Below, in pieces: positions 47,336 to 56,519 of a stretch of DNA of 64,000 nt. The notes below the pieces were generated by a model, which searched no databases, was not told the DNA's origin, and was given only the letters and a program-made list of their open reading frames with translations. The translations under genes were made by a program, and so were the position numbers. Numbering within the stretch: position 1 is the stretch's first letter; the number at the start of each line of letters is the position of its first letter. The DNA comes from Deinococcus hopiensis KR-140. Its GTDB lineage: Bacteria > Deinococcota > Deinococci > Deinococcales > Deinococcaceae. The DNA lies in NCBI RefSeq assembly GCF_900176165.1, contig NZ_FWWU01000006.1:124001-188000 (forward strand). The letters are read 5' to 3'.

Positions 47336-47460
47336 CACCTCGTGCGCTTGAAAGCCGAGGAACAGACGCAGCTTCGTGCGCTCCTCAAGGTGGATCAGGC
47401 ACCCACCCGGAAACTCACCCATGCTCGCATCCTGCTCAAAGCGGATCAACATGCCAGCGG
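47336..47460 (+). pseudogene. IS630-type transposase N-terminal fragment
   Basis: The frame encodes RLKAEEQTQLRALLKVDQAP and TRKLTHARILLKADQ, the start pattern of IS630 transposases (the HTH region). It is cut off by repeat B9, and nothing of the catalytic domain remains. Confidence 0.6.
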
Positions 47461-47483
47461 GATGCACGACAAGCAGGCAGAGC

Positions 47484-47597
47484 AAGCGGGAAAAAACGGT
47501 GACGGAGAGGCGTGGCACCACCGAAGCGGCGCGGACTTGCAAAGCTTTGCAGCAAAGGGGACGGAACGGATGATCCCGCAAACCGCGTTACAGTTCA
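47484..47597 (-). repeat. Interspersed repeat family B, copy 9
   Basis: AGCGGGAAAAAACGGTGACG, GCGGCGCGGACTTGCAAAGC and GGACGGAACGGATGATCCCG show the minus-strand order. It interrupts the IS630 fragment. Confidence 0.72.
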
Positions 47598-47636
47598 GCG
47601 CCCGAGCGGCGTTACGTTGACAAAACGCCCCCGACG

Positions 47637-50216
47637 TCAGATTGAGTTTGAAGCCCCACGCTTTTCTCGACGGGCGAGCTTGACCTCATACATCCGCTGA
47701 TCGCTCAAGTGGAGGAGGTCTCCGGCCGTTCGGGCATCCCCAGGAAAGGCGGCGCTTCCCAGGCTCGCTGTCGCTACCGGGAATCCCACGTGCTTGACCT
47801 CCCGCTGCGCACCTTCCAGCGCCTTATGGAGGGCCTCTGTCCCTGGATTTCCCGGAATCAGGACCACGAACTCGTCGCCACCCAGCCGGTACACCTCGCC
47901 CAAAGTCCCAAACCACTTTTTGAACGCTGAGGCGAAGGCTTGCAAAAAGGCGTCTCCGTGAGCGTGGCCCGAACGGTCATTGACAGCCTTCAGCCCGTCG
48001 AGGTCCAACGCTGCTACGGTGAGTTCCAACCCTTCCCTGCTTGCCCGCTCCAACATCTGATCCATCCGGATGTCGAATGCCCGCCGATTGCCAAGTCCAG
48101 TCAAGCTGTCCGTTCGCGCCAGGGAAGCCATGCGTTCTGCCGCCTGAACCGCTGCCTGGCGCGCCTGTTCAAGTTCACGGGTGCGCTCCACGAGCAACTC
48201 CTCGAACACCGTGAGTACGTGGTTCGTATCCTCCTGCGTGAGGGGAATCAGCTCATCTTCTACCAGGACATCCCGTGGGTCGTGCTGCGTCAGAATGGGG
48301 AGGGCCAGGTCCACCAGCGTAGGATCAAAGTGGGTTCCCCGTTGCCTGGCGATCTCCTCCGCGGCCTGCTCTGGCGTCCAGGCGGTTTTGTAAGGTCGGG
48401 CCTGCGTCAGGGCATCAAAGACGTCTGCCAGGGCAACGATTCGGCCCGTGAGGGGGATCTGCTCGCCCTCCAGACCCTCCGGGTACCCCCCACCGTCCCA
48501 ACGCTCATGATGGGTCCGGGCAATCTCTTCTGCCATGCGGAGGAGTTCCGATCGCCCACCGGAGAGAATGCGGGAGCCGATGAACGTGTGCGTCTGCATC
48601 TGCCGGTACTCGTTGGCGTCAAGCTTGCCCGCCTTCAGCAAGACGCTGTCGGGAATCCCGATCTTACCGACATCGTGAAGCCGCGCCGCAACGCTGAGCA
48701 CACCCGCCTGCTCTTTTGACCACCCCAGCGCCAGGGCGATGGAGGCCGCGGCGCGCCCCACCCGGCGGGTGTGCTCCCCGGTGGTGTCATCCCGGTACTC
48801 AGCGGCCATGGCCAACCGCGTCACGACCTCCTGCTGGGCCTGCGCGAGTTCGGCCGTGCGTTCCCACACGATCTTCTCAGCCGCTTCACGCCCCTGGCGT
48901 TCCAGGTCCGTTCTGACCCTGTACATCTCCATCTCGTGGCGAGCGCGGGTCACCTCGAACTGGATGCTCAAGTTGCGCGTCTGGCGGTCGCGCTCGGCGT
49001 TGAACAGTTCACGCTCGATGCGGAGCACTTCCCTGGTGTGCATCAGGGACAGCTCCAGGTTCCCAGAGTGCTGGAACACCTCGGCAAGCACCTCGTGGGC
49101 GGTTCCCTGCTCTTTAACCGATTGAACCTCGGTCGCCAGCTGGAGGCCGGCCTCCAATTCCTGCCGGGCAACAGCGAGGTCGTTCTGCCGCAAATAGAGT
49201 TTCCCCAGCTGCAAGCGGGCTTCAAGTTCTGCCTGCTTGCTCCCCGTCTTCAACGCCAGGTTCAGCGCGGCCTGCAGCGCTCCGTGCGCCTGCTCCAATT
49301 CGCCAACCTGCAGGTACAGGGTGCCCAGGCCGTCCAGGGCATGCATCTCGATCACCTGATTCACGGACTTCTGGCTGAGCTGCAAGGCCGATTGCAGTGG
49401 AGCGCGGGCCTGATCGGGATGGCCCGCTTCCAAGAAGAACATGCCGAGATTCAAGCTGGCCATGGCCTGGAACCGGGCATTTTTAGAGGTCACCGCGGAC
49501 TGGTAGGCGGTCTGCATCACTTCAATGGCCAGCCGGGGGTCTCCGTTGGCGCTGTGAACGTTCGCCAGGTTATGCAGAATGGGCGTTTCCAACTGCAGGT
49601 TCATCGGCTGGGTTTGGTAGAGGGTGTAAGCGGACGTGAGCGTCCGGATGGCCTCACCGTACTGGCCGAACCACATCTGGGTGATTCCGATGTTGGTCAG
49701 GCACTGGATCTGACCCGTGACGTCTCCCTCCAACTCGCGCAGGGTGAGGGCTTCATTCAGGAGCCCCAGCGCCGTGGACGTGTGTCCCTGCTGGTGGTTC
49801 ACGGCGGCCAGGTGGTTCAGGGCCGCAGCCCGAATCCCCGCTGGCCCGCCCGTGTGCTCGGTGAGGACCACCGCGCGCCTCAGTTCCTCTCCAGCTCCGC
49901 CGAATTCACCAAGGTCCAGGAGCACTTTGCCCAGGTGCGTCCGCGCCTGCGCTTCCAGGGACGAGTCGCCAAGCTCTTCGGCCTCCCGAGCGACAGCCAG
50001 GAGCGTCTCCCGGGCTTCGTCGAGCAGCATGTTGGCCTGCTGCGCCCGTCCGAGCAGAAAGCGGCTGAACAGCGCCTTCCGGCCATGCAGAGGCGGCACT
50101 TGCAGCACGCAGGCTTGCGCCTGAGCAAGCGCCGCAGGAGGATCATCGCTCAGGCGCGTGACGATGGTGTTCCACACGGATTCTATCGCATCTGGGTGGG
50201 CGGCGGGATCAATCAT
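47637..50216 (-). CDS. TPR-HD-GYP-GGDEF c-di-GMP protein
   Basis: An 859-residue cytoplasmic protein. About twelve TPR-like repeats (residues about 30-400) are followed by a coiled coil, then an HD-GYP phosphodiesterase domain with HDVGKIGIPD (about 517) and HHERWDGGGYPEGL, then a GGDEF domain with DSLTGLGNRRAF and an intact LGGDEF (about 779). HD-GYP before GGDEF is an unusual order. The residues needed for both hydrolysis and synthesis are visible. It starts four bases after the subtilase lipoprotein gene stops, so the two form one operon; the protease may feed a signal to the TPRs. Confidence 0.9.
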   Translation of the reverse strand: MIDPAAHPDAIESVWNTIVTRLSDDPPAALAQAQACVLQVPPLHGRKALFSRFLLGRAQQANMLLDEARETLLAVAREAEELGDSSLEAQARTHLGKVLLDLGEFGGAGEELRRAVVLTEHTGGPAGIRAAALNHLAAVNHQQGHTSTALGLLNEALTLRELEGDVTGQIQCLTNIGITQMWFGQYGEAIRTLTSAYTLYQTQPMNLQLETPILHNLANVHSANGDPRLAIEVMQTAYQSAVTSKNARFQAMASLNLGMFFLEAGHPDQARAPLQSALQLSQKSVNQVIEMHALDGLGTLYLQVGELEQAHGALQAALNLALKTGSKQAELEARLQLGKLYLRQNDLAVARQELEAGLQLATEVQSVKEQGTAHEVLAEVFQHSGNLELSLMHTREVLRIERELFNAERDRQTRNLSIQFEVTRARHEMEMYRVRTDLERQGREAAEKIVWERTAELAQAQQEVVTRLAMAAEYRDDTTGEHTRRVGRAAASIALALGWSKEQAGVLSVAARLHDVGKIGIPDSVLLKAGKLDANEYRQMQTHTFIGSRILSGGRSELLRMAEEIARTHHERWDGGGYPEGLEGEQIPLTGRIVALADVFDALTQARPYKTAWTPEQAAEEIARQRGTHFDPTLVDLALPILTQHDPRDVLVEDELIPLTQEDTNHVLTVFEELLVERTRELEQARQAAVQAAERMASLARTDSLTGLGNRRAFDIRMDQMLERASREGLELTVAALDLDGLKAVNDRSGHAHGDAFLQAFASAFKKWFGTLGEVYRLGGDEFVVLIPGNPGTEALHKALEGAQREVKHVGFPVATASLGSAAFPGDARTAGDLLHLSDQRMYEVKLARREKRGASNSI

Positions 50217-50220
50217 GGCG

Positions 50221-51528
50221 TTAGTGCACGGCGCTGCTCAGAAAGGCCTTCAGGTCCAGGCGCCCTTGCTCGCCCAGCTTGCCGGCGTACGCCGCGTTGG
50301 CACCATTGCTGTAGACGTTCGCTGCCGTCTGCTTGACGAGGTTGGTCAGGCCGGCAGGGCCCGCACCCGCGCTCAGGGCCAGGGCCAGCGCTCCGCTGGC
50401 CATGGGGGCGGCCATCGAGGTGCCGCTCCAGGCCGCCATGCGGCCCTCAGGCGCGGGCGCATACACCTGCTCTCCCGGCGCCACCATCTCCAGATTGGAG
50501 GCGTAGTTGGAAAAGCTCGACTTCAGGTCGTTCAGATCCACGCTGCCGACGCTGAGGCTGCTGTTCCCAACTTCTCTGGTTTCCGCCACCGCTGCGGGAT
50601 AGGTGATCTTGTTGCGGTCCTCGTTTCCAGCGGAGGAAACCACGAGAACACCCTGATCCGAGGCACGCTGCAAGGCCTCCTGCACCACTTTGGAGACTTC
50701 CGTACTGCCGAGACTCAGATTGATAATCTGCGCTCCCCGCGCAACAGCCCAGTCGATGGCCTGGGCGATCATCACCACGTCGCCAGAGCCGTCCGGCCCG
50801 AGCGCACGCAGCGGCATAATTTTCGCCTGTGGAGCAACCTGCAGCACGATGCCAGCCACATTGGTCCCATGGCCATACGCACCAACGCCGAACGTTCCTT
50901 CTTCCTGAGGAACACCGTCGTTGCTGTAAAAGTCGCGCCAGGTTCCAGGGTCGCTGAGCGCTCCTTCAAATGCCGGGTGTGCCAGGTCAATGCCCGAGTC
51001 GATCACAGCGACGGTCACGCCCGCACCTAGCCGGGGCGCGAGCAACTGTCCCTGTTCCAGGTTGATTTTCTTCCACAGCGCGGTGTTCTCAGGGAGGGGA
51101 GCAAACACACCGCCGGACCACATGGAGATCTTGCCGCCAGACCACATCGAAATTTTTCCACCGGACCACATGGAGATCTTGCCGCCCATGGTCGCCGTCA
51201 TGGCACCCCCACCCCCGAAGACATCGCGGTTGGGCTCGACGTAGATGTCTCGGCCTTTCAGCGCACCCACGCTTTGCGCCTTCAGGTCATGATTCAACCC
51301 GACGAGCGCGGAACAGTGCTCGCCAGCAGCGCAATCGTTCCACTCCAGGACGGTGCCGCCAACGATCTGCGCCAAGTCCTCAGGCGTGTCACTGCTTTGC
51401 AATGGAACGATCGCAACATGCCCGAAGCGCTCGGGAGTTCCCTGCGCTTGTGACGCTGGCGGCACATTGGAGCAAGCAGTGGCGAGCGTAAGTGTGAGCA
51501 GCATAAGAGGGGAATAAGTACGCTTCAT
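50221..51528 (-). CDS. Subtilisin-like (S8) serine protease lipoprotein
   Basis: A 435-residue lipoprotein. The signal peptide ends in the lipobox LATAC, giving Cys about 19 as the lipidated residue. The peptidase domain has the catalytic triad Asp (VAVIDSGIDLAHP, about 175), His (YGHGTNVAGI, about 219) and Ser (SGTSMAAPMASGA, about 371). Between the export signal and the protease lies a triple GGKISMWS repeat. The ATG at 51528 follows GGAGG at 5 bases. It is the first gene of a two-gene operon with the TPR-HD-GYP-GGDEF protein and acts outside the inner membrane. Confidence 0.9.
   Translation of the reverse strand: MKRTYSPLMLLTLTLATACSNVPPASQAQGTPERFGHVAIVPLQSSDTPEDLAQIVGGTVLEWNDCAAGEHCSALVGLNHDLKAQSVGALKGRDIYVEPNRDVFGGGGAMTATMGGKISMWSGGKISMWSGGKISMWSGGVFAPLPENTALWKKINLEQGQLLAPRLGAGVTVAVIDSGIDLAHPAFEGALSDPGTWRDFYSNDGVPQEEGTFGVGAYGHGTNVAGIVLQVAPQAKIMPLRALGPDGSGDVVMIAQAIDWAVARGAQIINLSLGSTEVSKVVQEALQRASDQGVLVVSSAGNEDRNKITYPAAVAETREVGNSSLSVGSVDLNDLKSSFSNYASNLEMVAPGEQVYAPAPEGRMAAWSGTSMAAPMASGALALALSAGAGPAGLTNLVKQTAANVYSNGANAAYAGKLGEQGRLDLKAFLSSAVH
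51111..51182 (-). repeat. Three 24-bp tandem repeats within the subtilase gene
   Basis: Three in-frame 24-base units (51111-51134, 51135-51158, 51159-51182) encode GGKISMWS three times. The middle unit carries several silent changes, so the protein repeat is better kept than the DNA. Confidence 0.9.
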
Positions 51529-52327
51529 AAGGGCCTCCATCAGGACGCGAGAATCTAGCATGGCATCAACTTATTGTGGGGTTCTCCCCTCACAGGATAC
51601 TTACACGCAGAACCTGATTGCGCGCCGCTCCGCGCTGGACGGCAACTCAGGCCCCTCGCGTCCTGTATGTCTCCGGTACCCTTTCCACGGTGGATGGGAC
51701 CAGGCCTCCCCTCTTCCCGTGTGGTCTCTTCGCCGAACAGCTTGACCTGGGGCTGCCACCGCCCGCTGCCCCCCGTCCACGCCCCCGTCTGCCGCCACCC
51801 GCACGGTCAACTGGAACTGCCATTCACTCGCGGGCCGCAGGAAACGCCGCCTGCGGGGCCCACCGCCCGCAGAAGCAAAGCCTGGCGCCCGGGTACTCCG
51901 CGCAGGCCCCTCCGAAGTATCCAGCCGGTTTTCCATAGCCTCTCCCCCATTTCCCAGTGGTTTGTGAGTGGGGCGCAGCCGTGGGAAGGTGTGCCGGTCA
52001 CACCCACGCGGGCCACGAGGCGGCTGACGGCGATACCGGGCCCGAACAGCACCGTCTGGACGCCTTGCAAGCGGAGGGAGAAGCGGCGGTACCGCCAGGG
52101 GACAGAGCCGGTGACGCTCAGTGCGAAGCGGTGACGGTGCGGCTTCGGGTGCGGTCACAGCGCACCACCCCACGCGCCTGAAGTGGCCAGGACCGGCCCT
52201 GCGGCGGCGGGGTCCCCGGCGGGACCTGGACGAGGCAGATGCCGGGATGGCAGGATCAAAGGCTGGCTCCGGCGGGCCCCGGTAAACACGAAACCGTGCT
52301 GAAGCAGCCTTTTGCGCCAAATTCTAA
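51529..52327. other. Intergenic stretch, no supported gene
   Basis: A minus-strand piece (LRLQGVQTVLFGPGIAVSRL then VARVGVTGTPSHGCAPLTNHW) has a protein-like look, but no start, domain or consistent frame can be supported over these 800 bases. It could be a decayed secreted-protein gene. Confidence 0.35.
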
Positions 52328-52430
52328 GGAGTGCGGTTGATCCGCGGTGCAGTCACTGGTTCACCCGAACCGACGTGCAACGCTGCGCCGCAGAGGGGAC
52401 GGAACGAATTCCCCGGGAAACCGTATACCG
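52328..52430 (-). repeat. Interspersed repeat family B, copy 10
   Basis: GCGGTTGATCCGCGGTGCAG, CGTGCAACGCTGCGCCGCAG and GGGAAACCGTATACC are seen. The right part is of the same short form as copy 12. Confidence 0.78.
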
Positions 52431-52621
52431 GGCGAGTCACGCGGAACCTTCGGCGCTGGCCGCACGTTCAAGGTGGGCGTTCTCACCCCCGTTTCCAGTA
52501 TCTGTGTGGGCAACCCTGACCCTGGGCGCGGCTGGCCGCACCTGGCGAGATGCCCGCCGCGACCAGCCGTACCGGGATCACGCAACAGTTACTGGCCCGT
52601 CCGGAGGGCACGGTACCGCTC

Positions 52622-52757
52622 TCTCATACGGTTTTTGGATCATCCGTTCCATCCCCCTCTCCGTCACCGGTTTTCCTGTCCCTTCTGGGGCGCAGCGTTG
52701 CACGTCGGTTCGGGTTGGCCCACGGTTTCATCACGCATGAAGCGGAATCCTTGTCAG
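52622..52757 (+). repeat. Interspersed repeat family B, copy 11
   Basis: A full-length copy: CATACGGTTTTTGGATCATCC, CCGTCACCGGTTTTCCTGTCC (shown in part), GGGGCGCAGCGTTGCACGTC, GGGTTGGCCCACGGTTTCAT and GAAGCGGAATCCTTG. Its right end reaches the stop codon of the next gene. Confidence 0.82.
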
Positions 52758-53305
52758 CGGTTGGCGGCCTTCCAGTCGTTCACGAGCTGTTTCAGGGACG
52801 TCGAGGTGTGCTTGAGCAGCCCTGACCTGACCTCGGCCTCCGCCGGGTTGACCTCGCCGTAGTTCACCGCCGACCAGCGGCGTTGACCGCCCAGCCAGGA
52901 AGTTGATTCCCAGTCGGCCTCATCCTCCACGTAGGCAGAGACCTGCGTTTCCACAGTGGGGCTGCCCCGAATGGACCTCAGCCTGAGCGACACGTTGAGG
53001 TCCGCGTTCGAGCGGCACACCTCTTGTTCCCGGTACTTCACGCCTCCGGCGCGCAGGAGCGTCTTGACCTGGGCGTAGATCTGGGCGTCCAGCCCGGTGA
53101 GCTTCACGGCGATGCCAGACTCGGCCGTGACCGATACCGTGAGCATGGGGCTCACGCACAGCGTGGCGCCCCTCAAACCGGGCGGTGGGGCGGCCAGGCT
53201 GGTGGGCAGCGTGCACAGTGCCAGGGCGACCGGCAGACGCCAGGGGCCCACTGGGTTCTGCTCGGCGCGGCCCGTTGTCCCCTCGCCCGAATGGATCGAC
53301 GTCAT
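52754..53305 (-). CDS. Hypothetical exported protein
   Basis: A 183-residue protein. A hydrophobic segment (WRLPVALALCTLPTSLAAPP, about residues 24-43) fits a signal peptide after an unusually long n-region. The mature part has one predicted alpha/beta domain (LTVSVTAESGIAVKLTGLDAQIYAQVKTLLRAGGVKYREQ). The ATG at 53305 is chosen for its ribosome site GGGAGGATGACC. It lies 79 bases downstream of another secreted-protein gene, so they may share a transcript. The family is not recognised. Confidence 0.6.
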   Translation of the reverse strand: MTSIHSGEGTTGRAEQNPVGPWRLPVALALCTLPTSLAAPPPGLRGATLCVSPMLTVSVTAESGIAVKLTGLDAQIYAQVKTLLRAGGVKYREQEVCRSNADLNVSLRLRSIRGSPTVETQVSAYVEDEADWESTSWLGGQRRWSAVNYGEVNPAEAEVRSGLLKHTSTSLKQLVNDWKAANR

Positions 53306-53384
53306 GGTCATCCTCCCTTCCTCATGAGAACGGCGCGCCTGGTGCGCAGGCGCGCCCAGCAGCTTTTCAAGCCGTGCGTTCACC

Positions 53385-53888
53385 TCAGCGCTTGTACCGG
53401 TTGTAGTGCGCGACGCTGCCGGACTGCCCCTGCATTACCAGGATGTCCCCCCCGTTTGAATCACGCTCGAAGCGGAAGGTCCAGGTCTCTGGATGGATCT
53501 CCGAGTTGCTCCAACCGTTCGATGGCCTGCAGGTGTAGCCCTTGTTGACGCCCTCCTGCGGCCGGTAGGTTACCCGGTCGCCCCCGATCTTCACGGTGCC
53601 CTTCTCGTAGATCAGGAGTTTGGAGGTGCAGCCGTAGGTCGTCAGCGACAGCAGCCGGGTACGCTCGTAGCGGCCATTGGCCATGAAAGTGACGATCTCG
53701 GTCGCGCCGCTGGCGTCCTGCCACCTGTCGGTGGTGGGATCGTAGTAGTCGGTGGAGGACAGGGTGCCGTACACCCAGCTGCCGAGCATGGGCGCCGTCA
53801 CGGGCGAGCCGCCCTGCGCCGCAGGGGCGGCCGAAGCGAGGGGGAGGGCGGCGAGGGTCAGGGCGGCTCTGGCAGCTTTTTGGAACAT
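53385..53888 (-). CDS. Hypothetical exported protein
   Basis: A 167-residue protein with a signal peptide (MFQKAARAALTLAALPLASA, cleavage near APAAQG). The mature part is Tyr/Gly-rich with SWVYGTLSSTDYYDPTTDRW and a tail RFERDSNGGDILVMQGQ, resembling lipocalin-like beta proteins. Two Cys (GCTSK, YTCRP) could form a disulphide. No known family is recognised. Confidence 0.6.
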   Translation of the reverse strand: MFQKAARAALTLAALPLASAAPAAQGGSPVTAPMLGSWVYGTLSSTDYYDPTTDRWQDASGATEIVTFMANGRYERTRLLSLTTYGCTSKLLIYEKGTVKIGGDRVTYRPQEGVNKGYTCRPSNGWSNSEIHPETWTFRFERDSNGGDILVMQGQSGSVAHYNRYKR

Positions 53889-54254
53889 AGGAGACCTCTT
53901 TTCGGGGGGCAGTCTGAACGCCCCCATTCCTCTCCGGGGGAGGTGAAGGGACCGTAGTTCCTCCCCCCTGATTTCCGCGTGATTGTGTTTCCTCCGCGCC
54001 GCCGAGAATGCCCTGCCAGGAGCGCGCAACGGTCCGTCTGCCCTGGGTTCCCGGCCGGACCCTTTCCCTCCTGCGCTGGCCTTCCCGCCCTCCTACGCGC
54101 CGTGGACGGGCAGGCGCCCCAGCCCCGCACCGCGCGCCTGTACGCTGGGGAACTCCAGCAGCGTGCCGGGGGTCGCAAAGGAGCGGCGCTGCGTGCCCTG
54201 GGGCAGCCGGACCGGGGCGCTCCACCTCCGAGCCGGTTCAGTTCATGCTGATCA
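53889..54254. other. Intergenic stretch, no supported gene
   Basis: No gene is recognised. The right end abuts the eroded repeat A8. Confidence 0.35.
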
Positions 54255-54373
54255 CAGTTGTCCGAATGACGTCGTGAGCGGAAGGGGCATCCCTCACGGC
54301 TCCGTTCTCCCCAGTGTGCATTCAGGCTCGCTCACGCTGCTCGGCCAAAAGAAGGCTTTTTTTGACGCATGTC
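54255..54373 (-). repeat. Interspersed repeat family A, eroded copy 8
   Basis: TTGTCCGAATGACG, CATCCCTCACGGCTCCGTTC and GCTCGGCCAAAAGAAGGC follow the unit order on the minus strand with more changes than other copies. Confidence 0.68.
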
Positions 54374-54722
54374 CTCAACCTCAGGGGCGGTCGGGGAGAA
54401 GCGGCGGGAACGGCGTGGGCACCGCTGCGCTGCCGGGCGGCCAGCGGCAGCGCTGTCGCCGGGCCGAGGGCGACCACCGGGCACGGCCACCTTCTGCCCA
54501 GAATGGGGCCCGGTAAAGCGCACCGCAGAACGTCCCGTCTGGTCGGCCGGTCATCCGCCGCCTGTGCTCCACGTGCGCCCATCCAAAGCGCTGGGCCGCG
54601 GGAGCCGAGCACGCGGGCCGGAGCGCGTCCCGGCGCCCAATCACGCTTGGATCAGACCTCCTCTTTTAGCGTCCCTTCAGGCCGGAAGCGGCGTTCCCCG
54701 CTCCGGCCCAGGAGGAACCACC

Positions 54723-55589
54723 ATGACGAAGACCAACGCTGCCCGCCACCTGCTGACCCTCGCCCTGACCGCCGCGCTCACCGCACCTGCCCTCGCCCAT
54801 GCGGGCCACACCCATGGGCAGGCTCCCGTACAGGTTCAGGCCCAGGACCACAAGTTCGCCACCCCTGCGGGCGTGACGACCGGCTGGACGACCTTCGAGC
54901 TGAAGAACACCGGCCAGGAGCCGCACCACATGCAGCTCGTCCGCCTGCCGGGCGGCATGACCCAGGCAGACTTTCTGGCAAAGTTGAGGGAGAACGAGGG
55001 CGCGGCCCTCGCCGGCGTCGAAATGGTCGGCGGCGTGGGCATGCTTCTGCCCGGCCAGGCGCAGCGGGTGACGGTCAACCTCGCCGAGCCCGGCACCTAT
55101 CTGGAGCTGTGCTTCGTCCCAGACGCAAAGGGCGTGCCCCACCTCGCGCTGGGCATGGTGCAGAGCTTCCAGGTGACGACGGGCGCGGCTCAGGCCCAGC
55201 CTCCCAAGGCCGACCTCAAGGTCAAGTTGGTGGACTACGGCTTCGAATTACCCAAGGGTGTGGCGATCACCGAGGGTCCGCAGGTCTGGGAGGTGACAAA
55301 CGCTGGGCCCGAGGGGCACGAAATGCTGGTGTTCAGAATCGCTCCCGGCAAGACGATGGCGGACGTGGCCGCGTACATGCAGAAGCCTGAGGGACCCATG
55401 CCGATCATTCCGGCAGGTGGCGCGCAGGCCGTCACGAAGGGCCGCACCTCGTACGCGCACCTGAACCTCGCGCCCGGGGACTACATCCTGCTGTGCGGCG
55501 TTCCGAGCCCCAGCCACCAGGGCGCGCCGCACGCCGCCCTCGGCATGATTCGCCCCTTCAAGGTGGTGGCCAAGACTGCCCAGAAGTGA
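54723..55589 (+). CDS. Secreted protein with two cupredoxin-like domains
   Basis: A 288-residue protein with a signal peptide (cleavage near ALAHAG) followed by two cupredoxin-like domains (about residues 32-155 and 162-280). Possible copper ligands are His in EPHHMQL with Cys/His/Met in LCFVPDAKGVPHLALGM for the first, and GHEMLV with LCGVPSPSHQGAPHAALGM for the second. The parallel motifs suggest duplication. CAGGAGG precedes the ATG. It is unlikely to be a multicopper oxidase since the trinuclear His pairs are absent. Confidence 0.8.
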   Translation: MTKTNAARHLLTLALTAALTAPALAHAGHTHGQAPVQVQAQDHKFATPAGVTTGWTTFELKNTGQEPHHMQLVRLPGGMTQADFLAKLRENEGAALAGVEMVGGVGMLLPGQAQRVTVNLAEPGTYLELCFVPDAKGVPHLALGMVQSFQVTTGAAQAQPPKADLKVKLVDYGFELPKGVAITEGPQVWEVTNAGPEGHEMLVFRIAPGKTMADVAAYMQKPEGPMPIIPAGGAQAVTKGRTSYAHLNLAPGDYILLCGVPSPSHQGAPHAALGMIRPFKVVAKTAQK

Positions 55590-55637
55590 CGCCGGAACGG
55601 GCTGGAAATGGGCGCAGAGCGGTGGTGGTCCCCGCCG

Positions 55638-56519
55638 TCAGGCAGGCTGCCCCTGTGTCCGCGCGAGGCGCGTCAGCGCTTCTTGAACTCCGGCCTCCCG
55701 CCCACGCTTTTGCCACTCACCGAACAGGTCTGCTCCCAGCAGGGACCGCGCGGAGCGTTCCACCTGCGCGAGCGTTGACCCGGTCCCGCTGTCCCACGTC
55801 GTCGGCTGGAGCCCACGCTGACGTTCCAGGACGCCCGAGAGCCACCCCAGCGACGGGCCGTCGCCACGCGCGAGCGCCAACTGCGCCCAGCCCGTCAGCA
55901 CCGCCAGGCGCCCCATGGCCGAGTCGAGGGCGTCCGCGTACGGCCCGGCCTGGCTCAGGTGCTCCGCCGCCTCTGCGAAGTGCCCTGCGAGCCGCTCACC
56001 CTGGGCGAGGTAAACGCGGGACATCAGCAGGATGTAGGTGCTGCTGGTCTGCTGGGCGACTTCGTGCATTCGCCACGCGAGGCGCGTGATTTCCGGGGCG
56101 TCCTGCCGAGTCTGCGGCACGACCATCCGGGCGTGCAGGGCCATTGACGTGATGAAGGGGTCGCCATGCCCTTCAGCGAGGGCAATCGATTCCCGCGAGA
56201 GGTGCTCGGCCTCTTCCAGAAGTCCGCGGTGCATCACGGCGGAGGTGCGGTAGCCGAGCGTCAGGACCTGCCCGACCACCACGCCCTCGGCCGCGTACCG
56301 CCGGGTGCCCTCGGTCATGAAGGTCTCGGTCCCGGCCAGGTCGTGCTGCCAGTAGGCGCGCAGGCCGCGTGCCAGAGCGATTCGCGCCTGGCTCCGGTTC
56401 GAGAGGGTGTCCAGCGCCGAATGCTCGACCAGGGGCGTGAGGGCGCGGACGCCCTTAATGAACCAGGGATTCAGGGGAGCCATCAGGCAGATCAGCTCGG
56501 CGAGTTCGGCCGCACACAC
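55638..56519 (-). pseudogene. C-terminal TPR part of a large ATPase-type regulator
   Basis: A 293-residue frame of helical TPR-like repeats (ALDTLSNRSQARIALARGLRAY ... HGDPFITSMALHARMVV). The C-terminus (SLLGADLFGEWQKRGREAGVQEALTRL) is typical of the end of large AAA/BTAD-type regulators or adenylate cyclase-linked ATPases. A TAA in the same frame lies right before the first possible start, and no DNA-binding or ATPase part is found upstream, so this is probably a 5'-truncated gene. Confidence 0.55.

Noticed and set aside
48771..50336. A 521-codon plus-strand frame opposite the TPR-HD-GYP-GGDEF gene
   Set aside because: It is antisense to a gene with intact catalytic motifs and shows only skewed composition.
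51601..52320. A 239-codon minus-strand frame after the subtilase promoter
   Set aside because: It is Arg/Pro-rich with no start context, and frames inside it compete; no support as a gene.
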